Numbered from the stretch's first letter, positions 1 to 9,513 are shown. The stretch: DNA of 64,000 nucleotides from Candidatus Parcubacteria bacterium (GCA_002869165.1 PKTK01000001.1:1-64000); one strand, 5' to 3'. Numbers and translations are program-made. The notes: generated by a model from the letters alone, not told the origin.

Positions 1-270
1 ACATCAGTTGCAGCTGAATTTGACACTACTTACGGAACAGACGCTGATTTAATAGTTAAACCAGGTGTAACTGCTGAGTTTATCATTAAAGCTTATGTTG
101 TCGGTGTAGGTACAAGTGATTCATTGAAGATGTCTATTGAAAATATGTCTTCAAACTTCGACTACAGACATCGCTATGGTGTTAATGGAGTTGCAGGATC
201 TGACGTTCCAAACGTATATACCTTGATTCCAGGTCTTACAAGTGTTTCAGGAGGTTGGCTAAGTAATTAA
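1..270 (+). CDS. C-terminal fragment of an unidentified protein
   Basis: The first 90 codons of frame 1 are open from the window edge and end in TAA, followed at once by a strong terminator, so this is the 3' end of a real gene. The visible 89 residues are rich in Thr, Val, Gly and Ser and contain no motif that I recognise. The composition and the position directly before three exported proteins suggest the end of another surface protein, but that is inference. The start lies outside the window. Confidence 0.7.
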   Translation, partial: TSVAAEFDTTYGTDADLIVKPGVTAEFIIKAYVVGVGTSDSLKMSIENMSSNFDYRHRYGVNGVAGSDVPNVYTLIPGLTSVSGGWLSN

Positions 271-293
271 TTTTCTATAAATCTTATTAAAAT

Positions 294-331
294 AAAAAAC
301 CATCAATGCTGTTTGTTGTTGATGGTTTTTT
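294..331 (+). terminator. Rho-independent terminator
   Basis: A 13-bp perfect stem (294-306 with 319-331) closes a 12-nt loop and ends in a run of T. It lies 23 nt after the stop of the preceding gene. Confidence 0.9.
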
Positions 332-369
332 GTTATATTTTTTGTTTGTATGAATTTTAACAGTAAATA

Positions 370-378
370 TGTTATAAT
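370..378 (+). promoter_or_regulatory. Extended -10 promoter of the first fibre-like gene
   Basis: TGTTATAAT is a perfect extended -10 (TGn plus TATAAT). No convincing -35 is present. Transcription should start near 385, leaving a leader of about 24 nt with no Shine-Dalgarno site. Confidence 0.7.
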
Positions 379-408
379 AATTTTAAGAATTAATAATATT
401 AAAATTAT

Positions 409-2628
409 ATGCAAAAAACTCAAAGAACCCTTTTACAAGCAATTCTCGCCTCAATTGCCTCTGTTTTTGTCGTAGCTGCCTTTGCCAGCGCTACTTCAAT
501 TGGTACTAATATTTCTACTGACGGAACTCTCACAGTTACCGGAAATACTATCATTGATACAGACACTTTTTATGTTGATACCACTAATGATAGAGTAGGT
601 ATTGGAACAACCAGTCCTGAATATGCTCTAGATGTTGATGGTTATATTAGGACCGGAGCAGACTATGGCTACAAACAAGGTAATTCTACTGTACTTTATG
701 TTGATACCACTGATACTAATTATCAAGTTAGCGTGGGGCCTGATGCTGGTAGCCTTAAATCAACGGGTAATATGTATAACACCTCTATCGGATATCAGGC
801 TCTGCATCAGAATGCTTATGGAGATAAAAACGTAGCAATCGGCTACCAAGCCTTAAAAGATAATGGAATTACTAATGATCTTTTTGCATTTAATAACTCG
901 AGCATGAACGTAGCTATTGGATATCAATCTCTTCTTTCAAACACCACTGGTTATAGAAATATAGGGGTTGGTGACGGTTCTTTGTATTGGAATACAACAG
1001 GGCATGATAATACCGCAATGGGAAGGGGGGCTTTAGCGGCAAATGAGACTGGTACAAATAATGTTGCTATTGGTTCTTTGGCTATGGCAGCAGGCCCAGG
1101 CGGAGCAGATAATAATGTAGCTGTTGGTTACTCGGGACTTTATAATATTTCTAGTGGAGGTTATAATGTAGCAATTGGTGACACCGCTTTGTTTGCTTTT
1201 CAAGATGGTTGGTTCAATGTCGGGCTTGGATATCAGGCGCTTGTAGCTCTCTCATCAGGAGATGATAATATTGCTATTGGTGATGGAGCGGGCAATAATT
1301 TAATTACGGGTGATAATAACATTGCTATAGGGGAAGAAGCTATATTTGCTTCTACTACTGCTTCAAATCAATTAAATATTGGTAATTTAATTTATGGAAT
1401 AGATTTAGATGGCACAGGGAATACTATATCTTCTGGTAATATTGGGATTGGCATAGTAGAACCAGAAGTAAAGCTTGATGTTGATGGTTACATCAGAACA
1501 GGTGCTAGTTATGGATATAAACAAGGAAGTACCACCATTCTTTATGCTGATACCACTGCTGACAATTTCCTTGTAAGCGTGGGTTATCAAGCTGGGGATG
1601 CTATGACAAGTAATAGTGATTACAATACAGCTGTTGGTTATCAGGCATTGCAAAGTAATACCTATGGAGATAGAAATGTAGCTGTTGGTTATCAAGCATT
1701 AAAGGCAAATAGAGGAGGTCTAATGGACCCTGGGTATGCTGTTGATAATATTGCAATTGGCTATCAGGCTTTACTCAGTGGTGTAAATAGTCATGCAAAT
1801 ATTGCAATTGGTTCAAATTCTCAAAAAGTTTCTACAGGTTATAATAATATTTCAATAGGAGTTGATTCAATGATCACAAATAATTATACTTCAGATAATA
1901 TAGCTATTGGTGATGAAGCCCTTTATGATAATTATTCAGGTAGTCAAAATGTAGGTTTAGGCTCTTACGCTTTGGGGCGAAATTATGATGCTGGAGCAAA
2001 TACAGCTTTGGGTTATTATGCTATGTCAAGCGTTGAAGGTGGTGACTATAATACAGCTGTTGGTTTTATTGCTGGAGATGGTATATATGATGACAATGAA
2101 AATAATACAGTTGTTGGTTCATATTCTGGTTATGGTGAAATAGGAAGTTATAACACTGCTTTGGGTAATGACTCATTATATGAAGGTGGAGACTATAACA
2201 CTGCTTTGGGGTCCTATGCAGGTGGTGGTATAAACTATCCTAGTAATAATAACATTATCTTGGGAGCTAAAGCAGCTGAAGCTTCATATACTGCCTCTGG
2301 TAGCATAATGATCGGTTATGATATTGATTTTCCTTCTGCTACCACAGATAATCAACTCACTATTGGGAACTTGATTTATGGAACGGATGTAGACGGGGTA
2401 GGTACGGCTGTTTCCAGTGGTAATGTTGGTATAGGTGATAATAGCCCTGGTTCAAAATTGGAAGTTAATGGCGGTATTACCCCAGCTAAAGTAACAGCTG
2501 ACCCCTGTAGTGGCGCAGGTTTTCAGGAAGGTTCACTTTTTTATAATGATACGTCTGATTATTTTTGTTTTTGTGATGGAAGTAATAATGACATGCAAAT
2601 GCATAGCCCATCAACCCCATGTTTTTAG
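409..2628 (+). CDS. Exported repeat-rich surface protein, fibre-like paralogue 1
   Basis: This 739-residue protein starts with a signal peptide (basic MQKTQR, then a hydrophobic stretch to about residue 28 ending ASA). Two blocks follow. Each opens with a VGIGTTSPEYALDVDGYIRTG-like segment and continues with tens of degenerate copies of a motif like NTAIGYQAL, the kind of beta-roll repeat seen in phage fibres and YadA-like heads. The C-terminus (about 700-739) is Cys-rich (PCSGAGF, YFCFCDG) and has no S74 chaperone or membrane anchor. The gene is first of four co-directional exported-protein genes. Its first 90 bases are almost identical to those of the paralogues at 2658 and 5198. A role as an extracellular fibre or adhesin is inferred. 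Confidence 0.85.
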   Translation: MQKTQRTLLQAILASIASVFVVAAFASATSIGTNISTDGTLTVTGNTIIDTDTFYVDTTNDRVGIGTTSPEYALDVDGYIRTGADYGYKQGNSTVLYVDTTDTNYQVSVGPDAGSLKSTGNMYNTSIGYQALHQNAYGDKNVAIGYQALKDNGITNDLFAFNNSSMNVAIGYQSLLSNTTGYRNIGVGDGSLYWNTTGHDNTAMGRGALAANETGTNNVAIGSLAMAAGPGGADNNVAVGYSGLYNISSGGYNVAIGDTALFAFQDGWFNVGLGYQALVALSSGDDNIAIGDGAGNNLITGDNNIAIGEEAIFASTTASNQLNIGNLIYGIDLDGTGNTISSGNIGIGIVEPEVKLDVDGYIRTGASYGYKQGSTTILYADTTADNFLVSVGYQAGDAMTSNSDYNTAVGYQALQSNTYGDRNVAVGYQALKANRGGLMDPGYAVDNIAIGYQALLSGVNSHANIAIGSNSQKVSTGYNNISIGVDSMITNNYTSDNIAIGDEALYDNYSGSQNVGLGSYALGRNYDAGANTALGYYAMSSVEGGDYNTAVGFIAGDGIYDDNENNTVVGSYSGYGEIGSYNTALGNDSLYEGGDYNTALGSYAGGGINYPSNNNIILGAKAAEASYTASGSIMIGYDIDFPSATTDNQLTIGNLIYGTDVDGVGTAVSSGNVGIGDNSPGSKLEVNGGITPAKVTADPCSGAGFQEGSLFYNDTSDYFCFCDGSNNDMQMHSPSTPCF

Positions 2629-2657
2629 TTTAATATTTTTATTTTAAATAAATCCCT

Positions 2658-5123
2658 ATGCAAAAAAACCAAAGAACCCTTTTACAAGCAATTCTCGCCT
2701 CAATTGCTTCTGTCTTTGTAGTAGCTGCCTTTGCCAGCGCTACTTCAATTGGCACTAATATCTCAACTGATGGAACTCTCACAGTTACCGGAAACACTAT
2801 CATTGATAGTGGAACTCTCTATGTTGATACCACTAATGATAGAGTAGGTATCGGAACAACTAGTCCAGACTATACATTGGATGTAGATGGCTATATAAGA
2901 ACTGGTGCAGACTATGGCTACAGACAGGGAAGTACCACAATTCTTTATGCCGATACTACTAATACTAATTACCTGGTGAGCGTAGGGCCTGGAGCAGGTG
3001 AATCCATGACAACAGGCTTATATAACGTGGCTATGGGTTATCAGGCTTTACAATATGGCACTTATAGAAGTAGAAATATAGCTATTGGCTATCAGGCTTA
3101 TAGAACTGGCAGTAGTGAGAGTGGGGATAATATAGCTATAGGTTATCAGACTTTACTTGTAAATAGTTCAGGTTATCAGAATGTGGCAATTGGTAATGAA
3201 GTGATGCGTGCTAATACATTAGGTGATATGAATGTGGGTGTCGGATATAGGACTCTTTATAAAAACACTACTTCTGTTGGTAATACAGCAATTGGGTATA
3301 AAACAATGCATGAAAATACTTCGGGAACTAACAATACTGCCATTGGGTTGAATACTCTTTATATGAATACTAGTGGCGAGGGTAATACTTCTGTAGGTAA
3401 TAGTTCAATGGAAGCAAACGAAACTGGTTATTATAATGTAGCTATGGGTCATTATGCTTTGGCTCATTTAGATATAGGACATGAAAATGTAGCTATTGGT
3501 TATCACGCTGGTGATCGTATATACGAAAGTAGTGAAAATACCTTCGTTGGTTCTGGGTCTGGTTTTGGTGATGTTGACTGTGATGGGAATACTGGAATTG
3601 GTGCATATTCAGCTTATGAAGCAGGCACAAACAATACAGCTTTAGGTTCTTATGCTGGTTATCGGATGGATTATACGAGTAACAACAATCTTCTTTTAGG
3701 TGCTAAAACAGTAGAAACTTCTTATTCAGGCTCTAATGGTGTAATAATCGGTTATGATATTGAGTTTGCTTCTTCAACTGCTACAGGTCAGCTTAATATT
3801 GGTAACTTGATTTATGGAACAAATCTAGATGGGTCAGGTACAACGATTTCTACTGGTAATGTCGGTATCGGTGTAGTAGAACCAGAGGCAAAGCTTGATG
3901 TGGATGGTTATGTAAATGTAAGCGCAAGTTCAGGTTATAAACAGGGTGGAGAAGAGGTTCTTTTTGTTGATGTTAGGGATATTAATTATAATACCGTCTT
4001 AGGAAAAGAAGCTTTGCAAAATGGAGGTAGTAATAATACCTCTGTCGGCTATAGGACTCTTTACACTAATACAAGCGGGTATAATAACTCAGCTTTTGGA
4101 AGAAGGGCACTTTATTATAATGCAGGGGGCTATAATAATACCGCTATAGGTGTTGATTCTCTGCTTTATAATGAAACTGGGCAAGATAATGTTGCTGTTG
4201 GGAGATTGGCATCACAAAATAACGTGTCAGGAGACGCTAATACGGCAATTGGTCATGAGGCTATGGATTTTAATGAAGATGGTAATTATAATGTAGCGAT
4301 TGGTCATTCTGCTGCTTATGCTGCTTGGCCATTAAATAGATCAGTTGTTATTGGTTATCAAGCTGGTTATAGTTGGTATGGGGATCTTGCAAATGAAGTG
4401 ATTATTGGGTATCAGGCTGGTTATAATATAGACTCCGGAAAAAATAATATTCTTTTAGGTTATAAAGCTGCAGACAATATAACTACAGCCTCTAATAGCA
4501 TAGCCATCGGTTATGACATAGACCTACCTTCAGCAACCGCTGACAACCAACTAAACATCGGCAACCTAATCTTCGGCATTGGTATAGATGGCACAGGCAC
4601 TACTATTTCATCAGGTAATATAGGCATAGGAGTAAATAATCCTACTGCTAATTTCCATGCTACTGGTACTATTAGACTATCTGGTCTAGCAGCAGGTACA
4701 GTAGTTACTGATGCAAGTGGCAATCTATCAGTATCATCAGACGAAAGACTAAAAGATATTCAAAACAAATTCGAGAGAGGCATAGAAGACCTCCTAGCCA
4801 TAGAACCAATAACCTACAAATGGAACGAAGAATCAGGCCTAGAAACAGAACACGAATACTCAGGTTTCTCTGCCCAAAACATCCAAGAAAACATTCCCGA
4901 AGCAGTCGGCCAAGACCAAAGAGGCTACCTAAGCCTCTCAGACAGACCAATACTTGCAACAGTGGTAAATGCTGTTAAGGAGATGTGGGCAGTAATTACA
5001 GATAATACTGAAAAAACTAAAACAAATGAAGATAGGATAGATGAACTAGAAAGTCAATTAGAAGAGTCAAGGCTTGAGATAGAAAAATTAAAAAATATTT
5101 TAGAAGAAACAGCTTCTTTTTAG
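2658..5123 (+). CDS. Fibre-like paralogue 2 with C-terminal S74 chaperone domain
   Basis: This 821-residue exported protein has the same signal peptide and the same NTAIGYQAL-type repeats as its neighbours. It differs at the C-terminus. From about residue 693 it has a peptidase S74 (intramolecular chaperone of endosialidase) domain with SSDERLKDIQ at 693-702, a GFSAQNIQENIPEAVG segment, and a final coiled coil (about 790-818). In known S74 proteins this domain trimerises the fibre and then cleaves itself off just before the conserved Ser-Asp pair. The gene starts 29 nt after the stop of paralogue 1 with no promoter of its own, so the two are probably co-transcribed. Codons in the last third (about 4480-4960) are richer in C than upstream, which suggests a mosaic. 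Confidence 0.85.
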   Translation: MQKNQRTLLQAILASIASVFVVAAFASATSIGTNISTDGTLTVTGNTIIDSGTLYVDTTNDRVGIGTTSPDYTLDVDGYIRTGADYGYRQGSTTILYADTTNTNYLVSVGPGAGESMTTGLYNVAMGYQALQYGTYRSRNIAIGYQAYRTGSSESGDNIAIGYQTLLVNSSGYQNVAIGNEVMRANTLGDMNVGVGYRTLYKNTTSVGNTAIGYKTMHENTSGTNNTAIGLNTLYMNTSGEGNTSVGNSSMEANETGYYNVAMGHYALAHLDIGHENVAIGYHAGDRIYESSENTFVGSGSGFGDVDCDGNTGIGAYSAYEAGTNNTALGSYAGYRMDYTSNNNLLLGAKTVETSYSGSNGVIIGYDIEFASSTATGQLNIGNLIYGTNLDGSGTTISTGNVGIGVVEPEAKLDVDGYVNVSASSGYKQGGEEVLFVDVRDINYNTVLGKEALQNGGSNNTSVGYRTLYTNTSGYNNSAFGRRALYYNAGGYNNTAIGVDSLLYNETGQDNVAVGRLASQNNVSGDANTAIGHEAMDFNEDGNYNVAIGHSAAYAAWPLNRSVVIGYQAGYSWYGDLANEVIIGYQAGYNIDSGKNNILLGYKAADNITTASNSIAIGYDIDLPSATADNQLNIGNLIFGIGIDGTGTTISSGNIGIGVNNPTANFHATGTIRLSGLAAGTVVTDASGNLSVSSDERLKDIQNKFERGIEDLLAIEPITYKWNEESGLETEHEYSGFSAQNIQENIPEAVGQDQRGYLSLSDRPILATVVNAVKEMWAVITDNTEKTKTNEDRIDELESQLEESRLEIEKLKNILEETASF

Positions 5124-5158
5124 TCGACTATTTTCTATATGTACAATGATTATAAATA

Positions 5159-5167
5159 TGGTATAAT
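5159..5167 (+). promoter_or_regulatory. Extended -10 promoter of fibre-like paralogue 3
   Basis: TGGTATAAT is a perfect extended -10. It lies 30 nt before the start codon, the same geometry as the promoter at 370-378, and the surrounding bases are similar, as expected if the 5' cassette was duplicated. Confidence 0.7.
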
Positions 5168-5197
5168 AATTTTATAATCATGATATTTTAAACAATT

Positions 5198-7264
5198 ATG
5201 CAAAAAACCCAAAGAACCCTTTTACAAGCAATTCTCGCCTCAATTGCCTCTGTTTTTGTTGTAGCTGCCTTTGCTAGCGCTACTTCAATCGGAACAAACA
5301 TTTCAACTGATGGCACTCTTACAGTTACCGGAGCTACTACTATTGATAGTGGAACATTTTATGTTGATTCTACTAATAACAGAGTTGGTATAGGCACAAC
5401 CACTCCTAGTGCAGTACTTAGTGTTAACGGATTAATTTCTCAATCAGGACTTGGAGACTCAACATATTTGGGTGAAGGAGCTGGAGTTAATGATGATTTA
5501 ACTAATAATTATAACACAGTGATAGGTTACAATGCACTAAATGCGAATACTAGCGGTTCAGTAAATACCTCTCTAGGATGGCTTTCTCTTTTGTCTAATA
5601 CTACCGGCAGGCAGAATACAGCAGTGGGTGCAAATGCATTAAGGTTAAATACTACAGGAGAAAATAATACGGCTATAGGTCTAAATGCGTTACTTATAAA
5701 TACAACTGGTGGAGAAAATACTTCTGTTGGCGCATTTTCACTTGAAAATAATTATACTGGTATGTACAATACTGTTCTTGGTGTTTCTGCTTTACGTTAT
5801 AATAGATATTCAACTTCAACAATAGCAATTGGTTGGAGAGCAGGTTATGGTGCTAGTGGTCAATCAAACAATGGTTACGGCGTTTTGCTTGGTACAAGGG
5901 CTGGTTATAATTTAAGAACAGGAGATAATAATATTTTGGTCGGTTATTCAGCAGGGGACAATTTAACAACTGGAGACACTAACATCGTAATAGGTTATGA
6001 CATAGATTCTCCAACAGCCACCAACAACAACACAATGACTATCGGCAACCTAATCTTCTGCACAGGTATAGATGGCACAGGTACCACTATCTCTAGTGGC
6101 AACATTGGTATAGGTTCATCATCACCATCATCAAAATTATCAGTAGCTGGTTTTGTGGATTCAAGCTTGGGTTATAAGCAAAATAGCAAAATTATTCTTT
6201 TTGCAGATACTGCAGGCAGTAATTATTCTACTTTAGTAGGCGTTGAAGCAGGAACATCTTTGACGACTTCAGGGGACTATAATACGGTAATAGGTTATCA
6301 GGCGCTTGCAAACACAACAAATCAAGACCAGAATACAATAATTGGTTATCAAGCACAACAGAATAATAATGTTCTGTATAATACAGCTGTTGGTTATCAA
6401 GCTCTTAGAAGTAACAGTGGATATAGTAATGTTGGAGTTGGAAGAAACGTTCTTGAAAACAGTACAGGAGATGAAAATATAGCAGTTGGCGATTTTGCTC
6501 TTCGAGAAAATTTAGGTGGTTATAGTAATGTGGCAATCGGGCAAAGTACCATGAATTCAAATACTACTGGTTATAATAATACCGCAATTGGATATAATTC
6601 CATGTATGATTCTGGCACAGGTTCATATAATTCAGCATTTGGAAATCAGTCACTTATGTACACTGCAAGTGGTGACGAAAATGTGGCAATCGGGCATCAG
6701 TCATTGTATGGAAATTATTCAGGTAGTGCTAATGTAGCAGTAGGAGCTAATTCAATGGAATACAATAATTCAGGAAATTATAATATAGGTATTGGTTATG
6801 AAGTAATGAATTATAATAAGACCGGACATTATAATATTGCCCTTGGTTATCGATCGGGCTATGGAGTAAACAACCAATCAGCCGGTTCAAATAATATTTT
6901 TCTTGGTTACCAAACAGGAGATAACTATACAACAGCATCTAATAGCATAGCCATCGGTTATTACATAGACCTACCATCAGCAACCGCTGACAATCAACTA
7001 AACATCGGTAATTTAATTTTTGCTAATGGCGTAGACGGTACAGGCACAACAATTTCAAGTGGTAATGTTGGTATTGGTGTAGCTGATCCAGAAGCTAAAC
7101 TTCAAGTTTATGGAGGTGATACTGCTACTACTACGGTTGAGTTTGGCGGGGATGCAAGTACCAAAGGAGCATGTCTCAAGCTTCGTGATAGTGATGGAGC
7201 AGGTTGGACATATTGTACAACCCTTGATGGAACATTGTCTTGTTCTACAACTTCATGTGAATAA
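5198..7264 (+). CDS. Fibre-like paralogue 3
   Basis: This 688-residue exported protein repeats the plan of the two upstream genes: identical signal-peptide cassette, VGIGTTTPSAVLSVNG linker, and long tracts of NTAIGYQAL-type repeats in two blocks separated by a GIDGTGTTISSGNIGIG segment. The C-terminus (about 630-688) is a short unrelated domain with several Cys (KGACLKLRD, WTYCTTLDG, CSTTSCE) and no S74 domain. A stretch at 6945-7010 is almost identical at DNA level to 4495-4560 in paralogue 2, evidence of recent recombination or duplication. It has its own promoter and precedes the gene at 7286 by 21 nt. Function as a surface fibre is inferred from composition. Confidence 0.85.
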   Translation: MQKTQRTLLQAILASIASVFVVAAFASATSIGTNISTDGTLTVTGATTIDSGTFYVDSTNNRVGIGTTTPSAVLSVNGLISQSGLGDSTYLGEGAGVNDDLTNNYNTVIGYNALNANTSGSVNTSLGWLSLLSNTTGRQNTAVGANALRLNTTGENNTAIGLNALLINTTGGENTSVGAFSLENNYTGMYNTVLGVSALRYNRYSTSTIAIGWRAGYGASGQSNNGYGVLLGTRAGYNLRTGDNNILVGYSAGDNLTTGDTNIVIGYDIDSPTATNNNTMTIGNLIFCTGIDGTGTTISSGNIGIGSSSPSSKLSVAGFVDSSLGYKQNSKIILFADTAGSNYSTLVGVEAGTSLTTSGDYNTVIGYQALANTTNQDQNTIIGYQAQQNNNVLYNTAVGYQALRSNSGYSNVGVGRNVLENSTGDENIAVGDFALRENLGGYSNVAIGQSTMNSNTTGYNNTAIGYNSMYDSGTGSYNSAFGNQSLMYTASGDENVAIGHQSLYGNYSGSANVAVGANSMEYNNSGNYNIGIGYEVMNYNKTGHYNIALGYRSGYGVNNQSAGSNNIFLGYQTGDNYTTASNSIAIGYYIDLPSATADNQLNIGNLIFANGVDGTGTTISSGNVGIGVADPEAKLQVYGGDTATTTVEFGGDASTKGACLKLRDSDGAGWTYCTTLDGTLSCSTTSCE

Positions 7265-7285
7265 TTATTTATTAAAATATAAAGT

Positions 7286-8617
7286 ATGAAAGCATTAAAA
7301 TCAATTTTACTTTTATTCATCTTTGTTGCCAGTCCTGTATTGGCTGCAACCGATGATGTAACTTTTTCCCAAAACATGACTGTTACCGGAGTTACCTTTG
7401 GTACTACTACTGCTGACATGATTGTTTTTTCCGGGTCTGAAACCGAGTCATTTGACATTACTGTGGGTGCATTTTCTGTAACTAATCCAGGAAGCGCATT
7501 CAATGTCGGTTCGTCCGATGCAGACGTTGCTTCGATTGTTATAACTAAAGATAGTGCTATGGTTGCCTGTGCAGTTAATACAACCCCAGGCACAAGCTAT
7601 GTAACAGTACCTAGCGATAGTGGTACTTATGTTGTAGCTCCATCATCAACTACGAGTTGTGACGGTTATTGTCCAGTTATTGCGGGGGCACTTACTTACA
7701 ATCCTCTTCCTACTTGTGGAGCAGCTACCTGTGATACCGGTTATACTTTGGATGGAACAGGTGCTAGCGCTACTTGTTCAGCTGTAGTTTCCGGCGGAGG
7801 TGGCGGAGGTGGCGGAGGTGGAACATATGTTGCTCCAACCACCACAACTGACACTTCTAGCTCTGATGATGATAGTGCTGGTGATACTTCTGGTACAGAC
7901 GGTGATACTACTGATGATGATAGCACTTCTACAGATGGTGACGCTTCTAGTTCAGGTGATTCCACAGCTAGTACAGAGTCTGGTGACACGAGCGCCAGTG
8001 GAAGTAGTGAGGGAGATGCAGAAGTGTTGCTTGTTAAGGGAGAGGCATTAATTGTATATGAAAGTGGAACAGATTTAAATGTTATTATTGAACACAATAG
8101 CGCAGAAAAAGATGTTGAGAAACAAAAATATGGCATGGAAAATTATGTCCCAATTTTAGAAGAAGGCGTAAGTGGTTTAACAATAAATCAAATTTATGCT
8201 GTAAATAACTTTGTTACTTACGGAACGGTTTCTACTCATTATTTAGGAGAAGGAGAAAGAGCCGGTGTAGTAAATTCATACAAAAAAGCTTTTGGGAAAT
8301 TACCAACTATTGAAAGTGAGTGGAATGATTGTATTCTTATAGCTAACGGAAGATGGCCTGGAGAAGCTAGTGCTACAGCAATAGAAGCTGCTAAAGAAGA
8401 ATTCAAAAAAATATATCTTAGAGAAGCAAATATGGAGAATCAGCATGATAATGCCGCTGTGACTGTTATAGCTTATGGTTTAAGACCTAAAAACAGAAAT
8501 CTTGACTCAGAAAAAGCAGCCTTAAATATTTTTAAAGGAATTTATAAGCACAATCCTAGTTCAGCTCTTGATTGGGATATTGTTAGAGCTATTGCTTATT
8601 CAGGAGCTGTTAGATAA
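7286..8617 (+). CDS. Exported surface protein with Gly stretch and acidic linker
   Basis: A 443-residue protein with a signal peptide (MKALKSILLLFIF...VLA, cleavage about 20). A beta-rich N-terminal domain with four or more Cys (about 95-165) is followed by a run of ten Gly, a long Ser/Thr/Asp linker (about 185-250), and a folded alpha-helical C-terminal domain (about 255-443). That domain contains GLRPKNRNLDSEKAALNIFK and ends with WDIVRAIAYSGAVR. I recognise it as a module common at the C-terminus of Patescibacteria surface proteins; its function is unknown to me. The gene follows paralogue 3 by 21 nt and is closed by a strong terminator, so it probably belongs to the same transcript. Confidence 0.8.
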   Translation: MKALKSILLLFIFVASPVLAATDDVTFSQNMTVTGVTFGTTTADMIVFSGSETESFDITVGAFSVTNPGSAFNVGSSDADVASIVITKDSAMVACAVNTTPGTSYVTVPSDSGTYVVAPSSTTSCDGYCPVIAGALTYNPLPTCGAATCDTGYTLDGTGASATCSAVVSGGGGGGGGGGTYVAPTTTTDTSSSDDDSAGDTSGTDGDTTDDDSTSTDGDASSSGDSTASTESGDTSASGSSEGDAEVLLVKGEALIVYESGTDLNVIIEHNSAEKDVEKQKYGMENYVPILEEGVSGLTINQIYAVNNFVTYGTVSTHYLGEGERAGVVNSYKKAFGKLPTIESEWNDCILIANGRWPGEASATAIEAAKEEFKKIYLREANMENQHDNAAVTVIAYGLRPKNRNLDSEKAALNIFKGIYKHNPSSALDWDIVRAIAYSGAVR

Positions 8618-8641
8618 TTTTCTCAATTAAAATATTAAAAT

Positions 8642-8671
8642 AAAAAATTGCAATTTTAATTGCAATTTTTT
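8642..8671 (+). terminator. Rho-independent terminator of the first surface cluster
   Basis: A 12-bp perfect stem (8642-8653 with 8660-8671) with loop TTTTAA ends in T6, 24 nt after the stop codon. Confidence 0.85.
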
Positions 8672-8902
8672 ATTACAGAAATTTAGACATATCTAGTGGT
8701 TACCCCTTAGTTTGTTAGGGCTTTTTATCTTGAATGAAAAACCTCTTTTTAGGCGAAGTTTTTTTTGTTTGCGTTTCAAATCCCTACCAATTGGCCAAGA
8801 TACCAAATCTGTATTTTTTAGGATTTTTTTTGATGAAACAAGCATATATTTTATTTATAATTATATTTTTATTATATACTATAGAAATTAATTAGGGATT
8901 AG

Positions 8903-8935
8903 AAAAAGCCATTTAATTTTTTTAAATGGCTTTTT
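8903..8935 (-). terminator. Terminator of the minus-strand small secreted-protein gene
   Basis: A 14-bp perfect stem (8903-8916 with 8922-8935) with a T5 loop starts inside the stop codon of the minus-strand gene at 8934. It is A/T-flanked on both sides and could work in both directions. Confidence 0.8.
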
Positions 8936-9161
8936 AAATATTATCACAGTAGTCAACCACACAAGAGCGTACAGTTTTATTACCTGGTGTACACCTTGTG
9001 TTGTTTTCACAATCTTTTAGTGCTAACACCAAGGCAATATCCATATTAGAGGAAGTACCTTCCCCTTTAGCTATAACGCTACTTGCACTTCAGACCCATT
9101 TTGCATAGGTAGGGCATGGAAGAACTAATATTACAAAAAAAATTATAATATATTTTTTCAT
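8934..9161 (-). pseudogene. Small secreted Cys-containing protein with an in-frame UGA
   Basis: The minus strand holds a 76-codon frame that begins with a clear signal peptide (MKKYIIIFFVILVLPCPTYA) and ends NKTVRSCVVDYCDNI with four Cys in the mature part. Codon 24 is TGA (9090-9092), directly after AKWV. The gene otherwise looks intact: GGAG six bases before ATG, a promoter upstream, and a terminator on the stop codon. It could be a pseudogene by one substitution (Trp or Cys codon to TGA), a sequencing error, or a recoded UGA. Other genes here use TGA as a stop, so general recoding is unlikely. The spacing of SSN, ALALKDC and Cys residues faintly resembles small DUF4189-like proteins, which I cannot confirm. 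Confidence 0.6.
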
Positions 9162-9204
9162 TATGTCTCCTTATTTTGTTTAATGTACTGAAAAATAACG
9201 TTTT

Positions 9205-9237
9205 ATTATATTAGTATATTTTAGTTTTTTTTGTCAA
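9205..9237 (-). promoter_or_regulatory. Promoter of the minus-strand small secreted-protein gene
   Basis: On the minus strand a perfect TTGACA (9232-9237) precedes TATAAT (9205-9210) with a long 21-nt spacer; TATACT lies 14 nt from the -35 as an alternative. Both elements point at the gene starting at 9161. Confidence 0.5.
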
Positions 9238-9513
9238 GGAGTTAACAAAAAAAGCATAAATCTAATAGATATTTAGATTCATGCTTAAATTTTTTAGATT
9301 TGTTAATAAATTTTTTTAATAAGCCTATCAGGCAAAACCGGAAGTCTATTTTTTAAAGGCTTATTTTTAAAAAATAGTTTTTTTCTCAGGTTTTCACGAC
9401 GAGCAAGGGGCCACGATATGAGGATTGGATTTTTGGTAATTGATTGCATATATTTATAATTATTGTATTATACAATTTAACAGACGAATATTAAGGAATG
9501 ATTAATATTTTAG
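9238..9513. other. Gene-free AT-rich interval with two hairpins
   Basis: No coding frame is supported here. Hairpin 1 (9252-9265 with 9273-9286, one A-C mismatch) has T-runs on both strands and looks like a bidirectional terminator. Hairpin 2 pairs 9318-9326 with 9357-9365. I see nothing else that I can name. Confidence 0.5.

Noticed and set aside
409..7264. Prophage tail-fibre genes
   Set aside because: Although the repeats and S74 domain occur in phage fibres, all three proteins have signal peptides and no phage structural gene is nearby.
8833..8886. A 17-codon hydrophobic frame (MKQAYILFIIIF...)
   Set aside because: No ribosome site, promoter or neighbour supports it, and such frames are expected by chance in AT-rich DNA.
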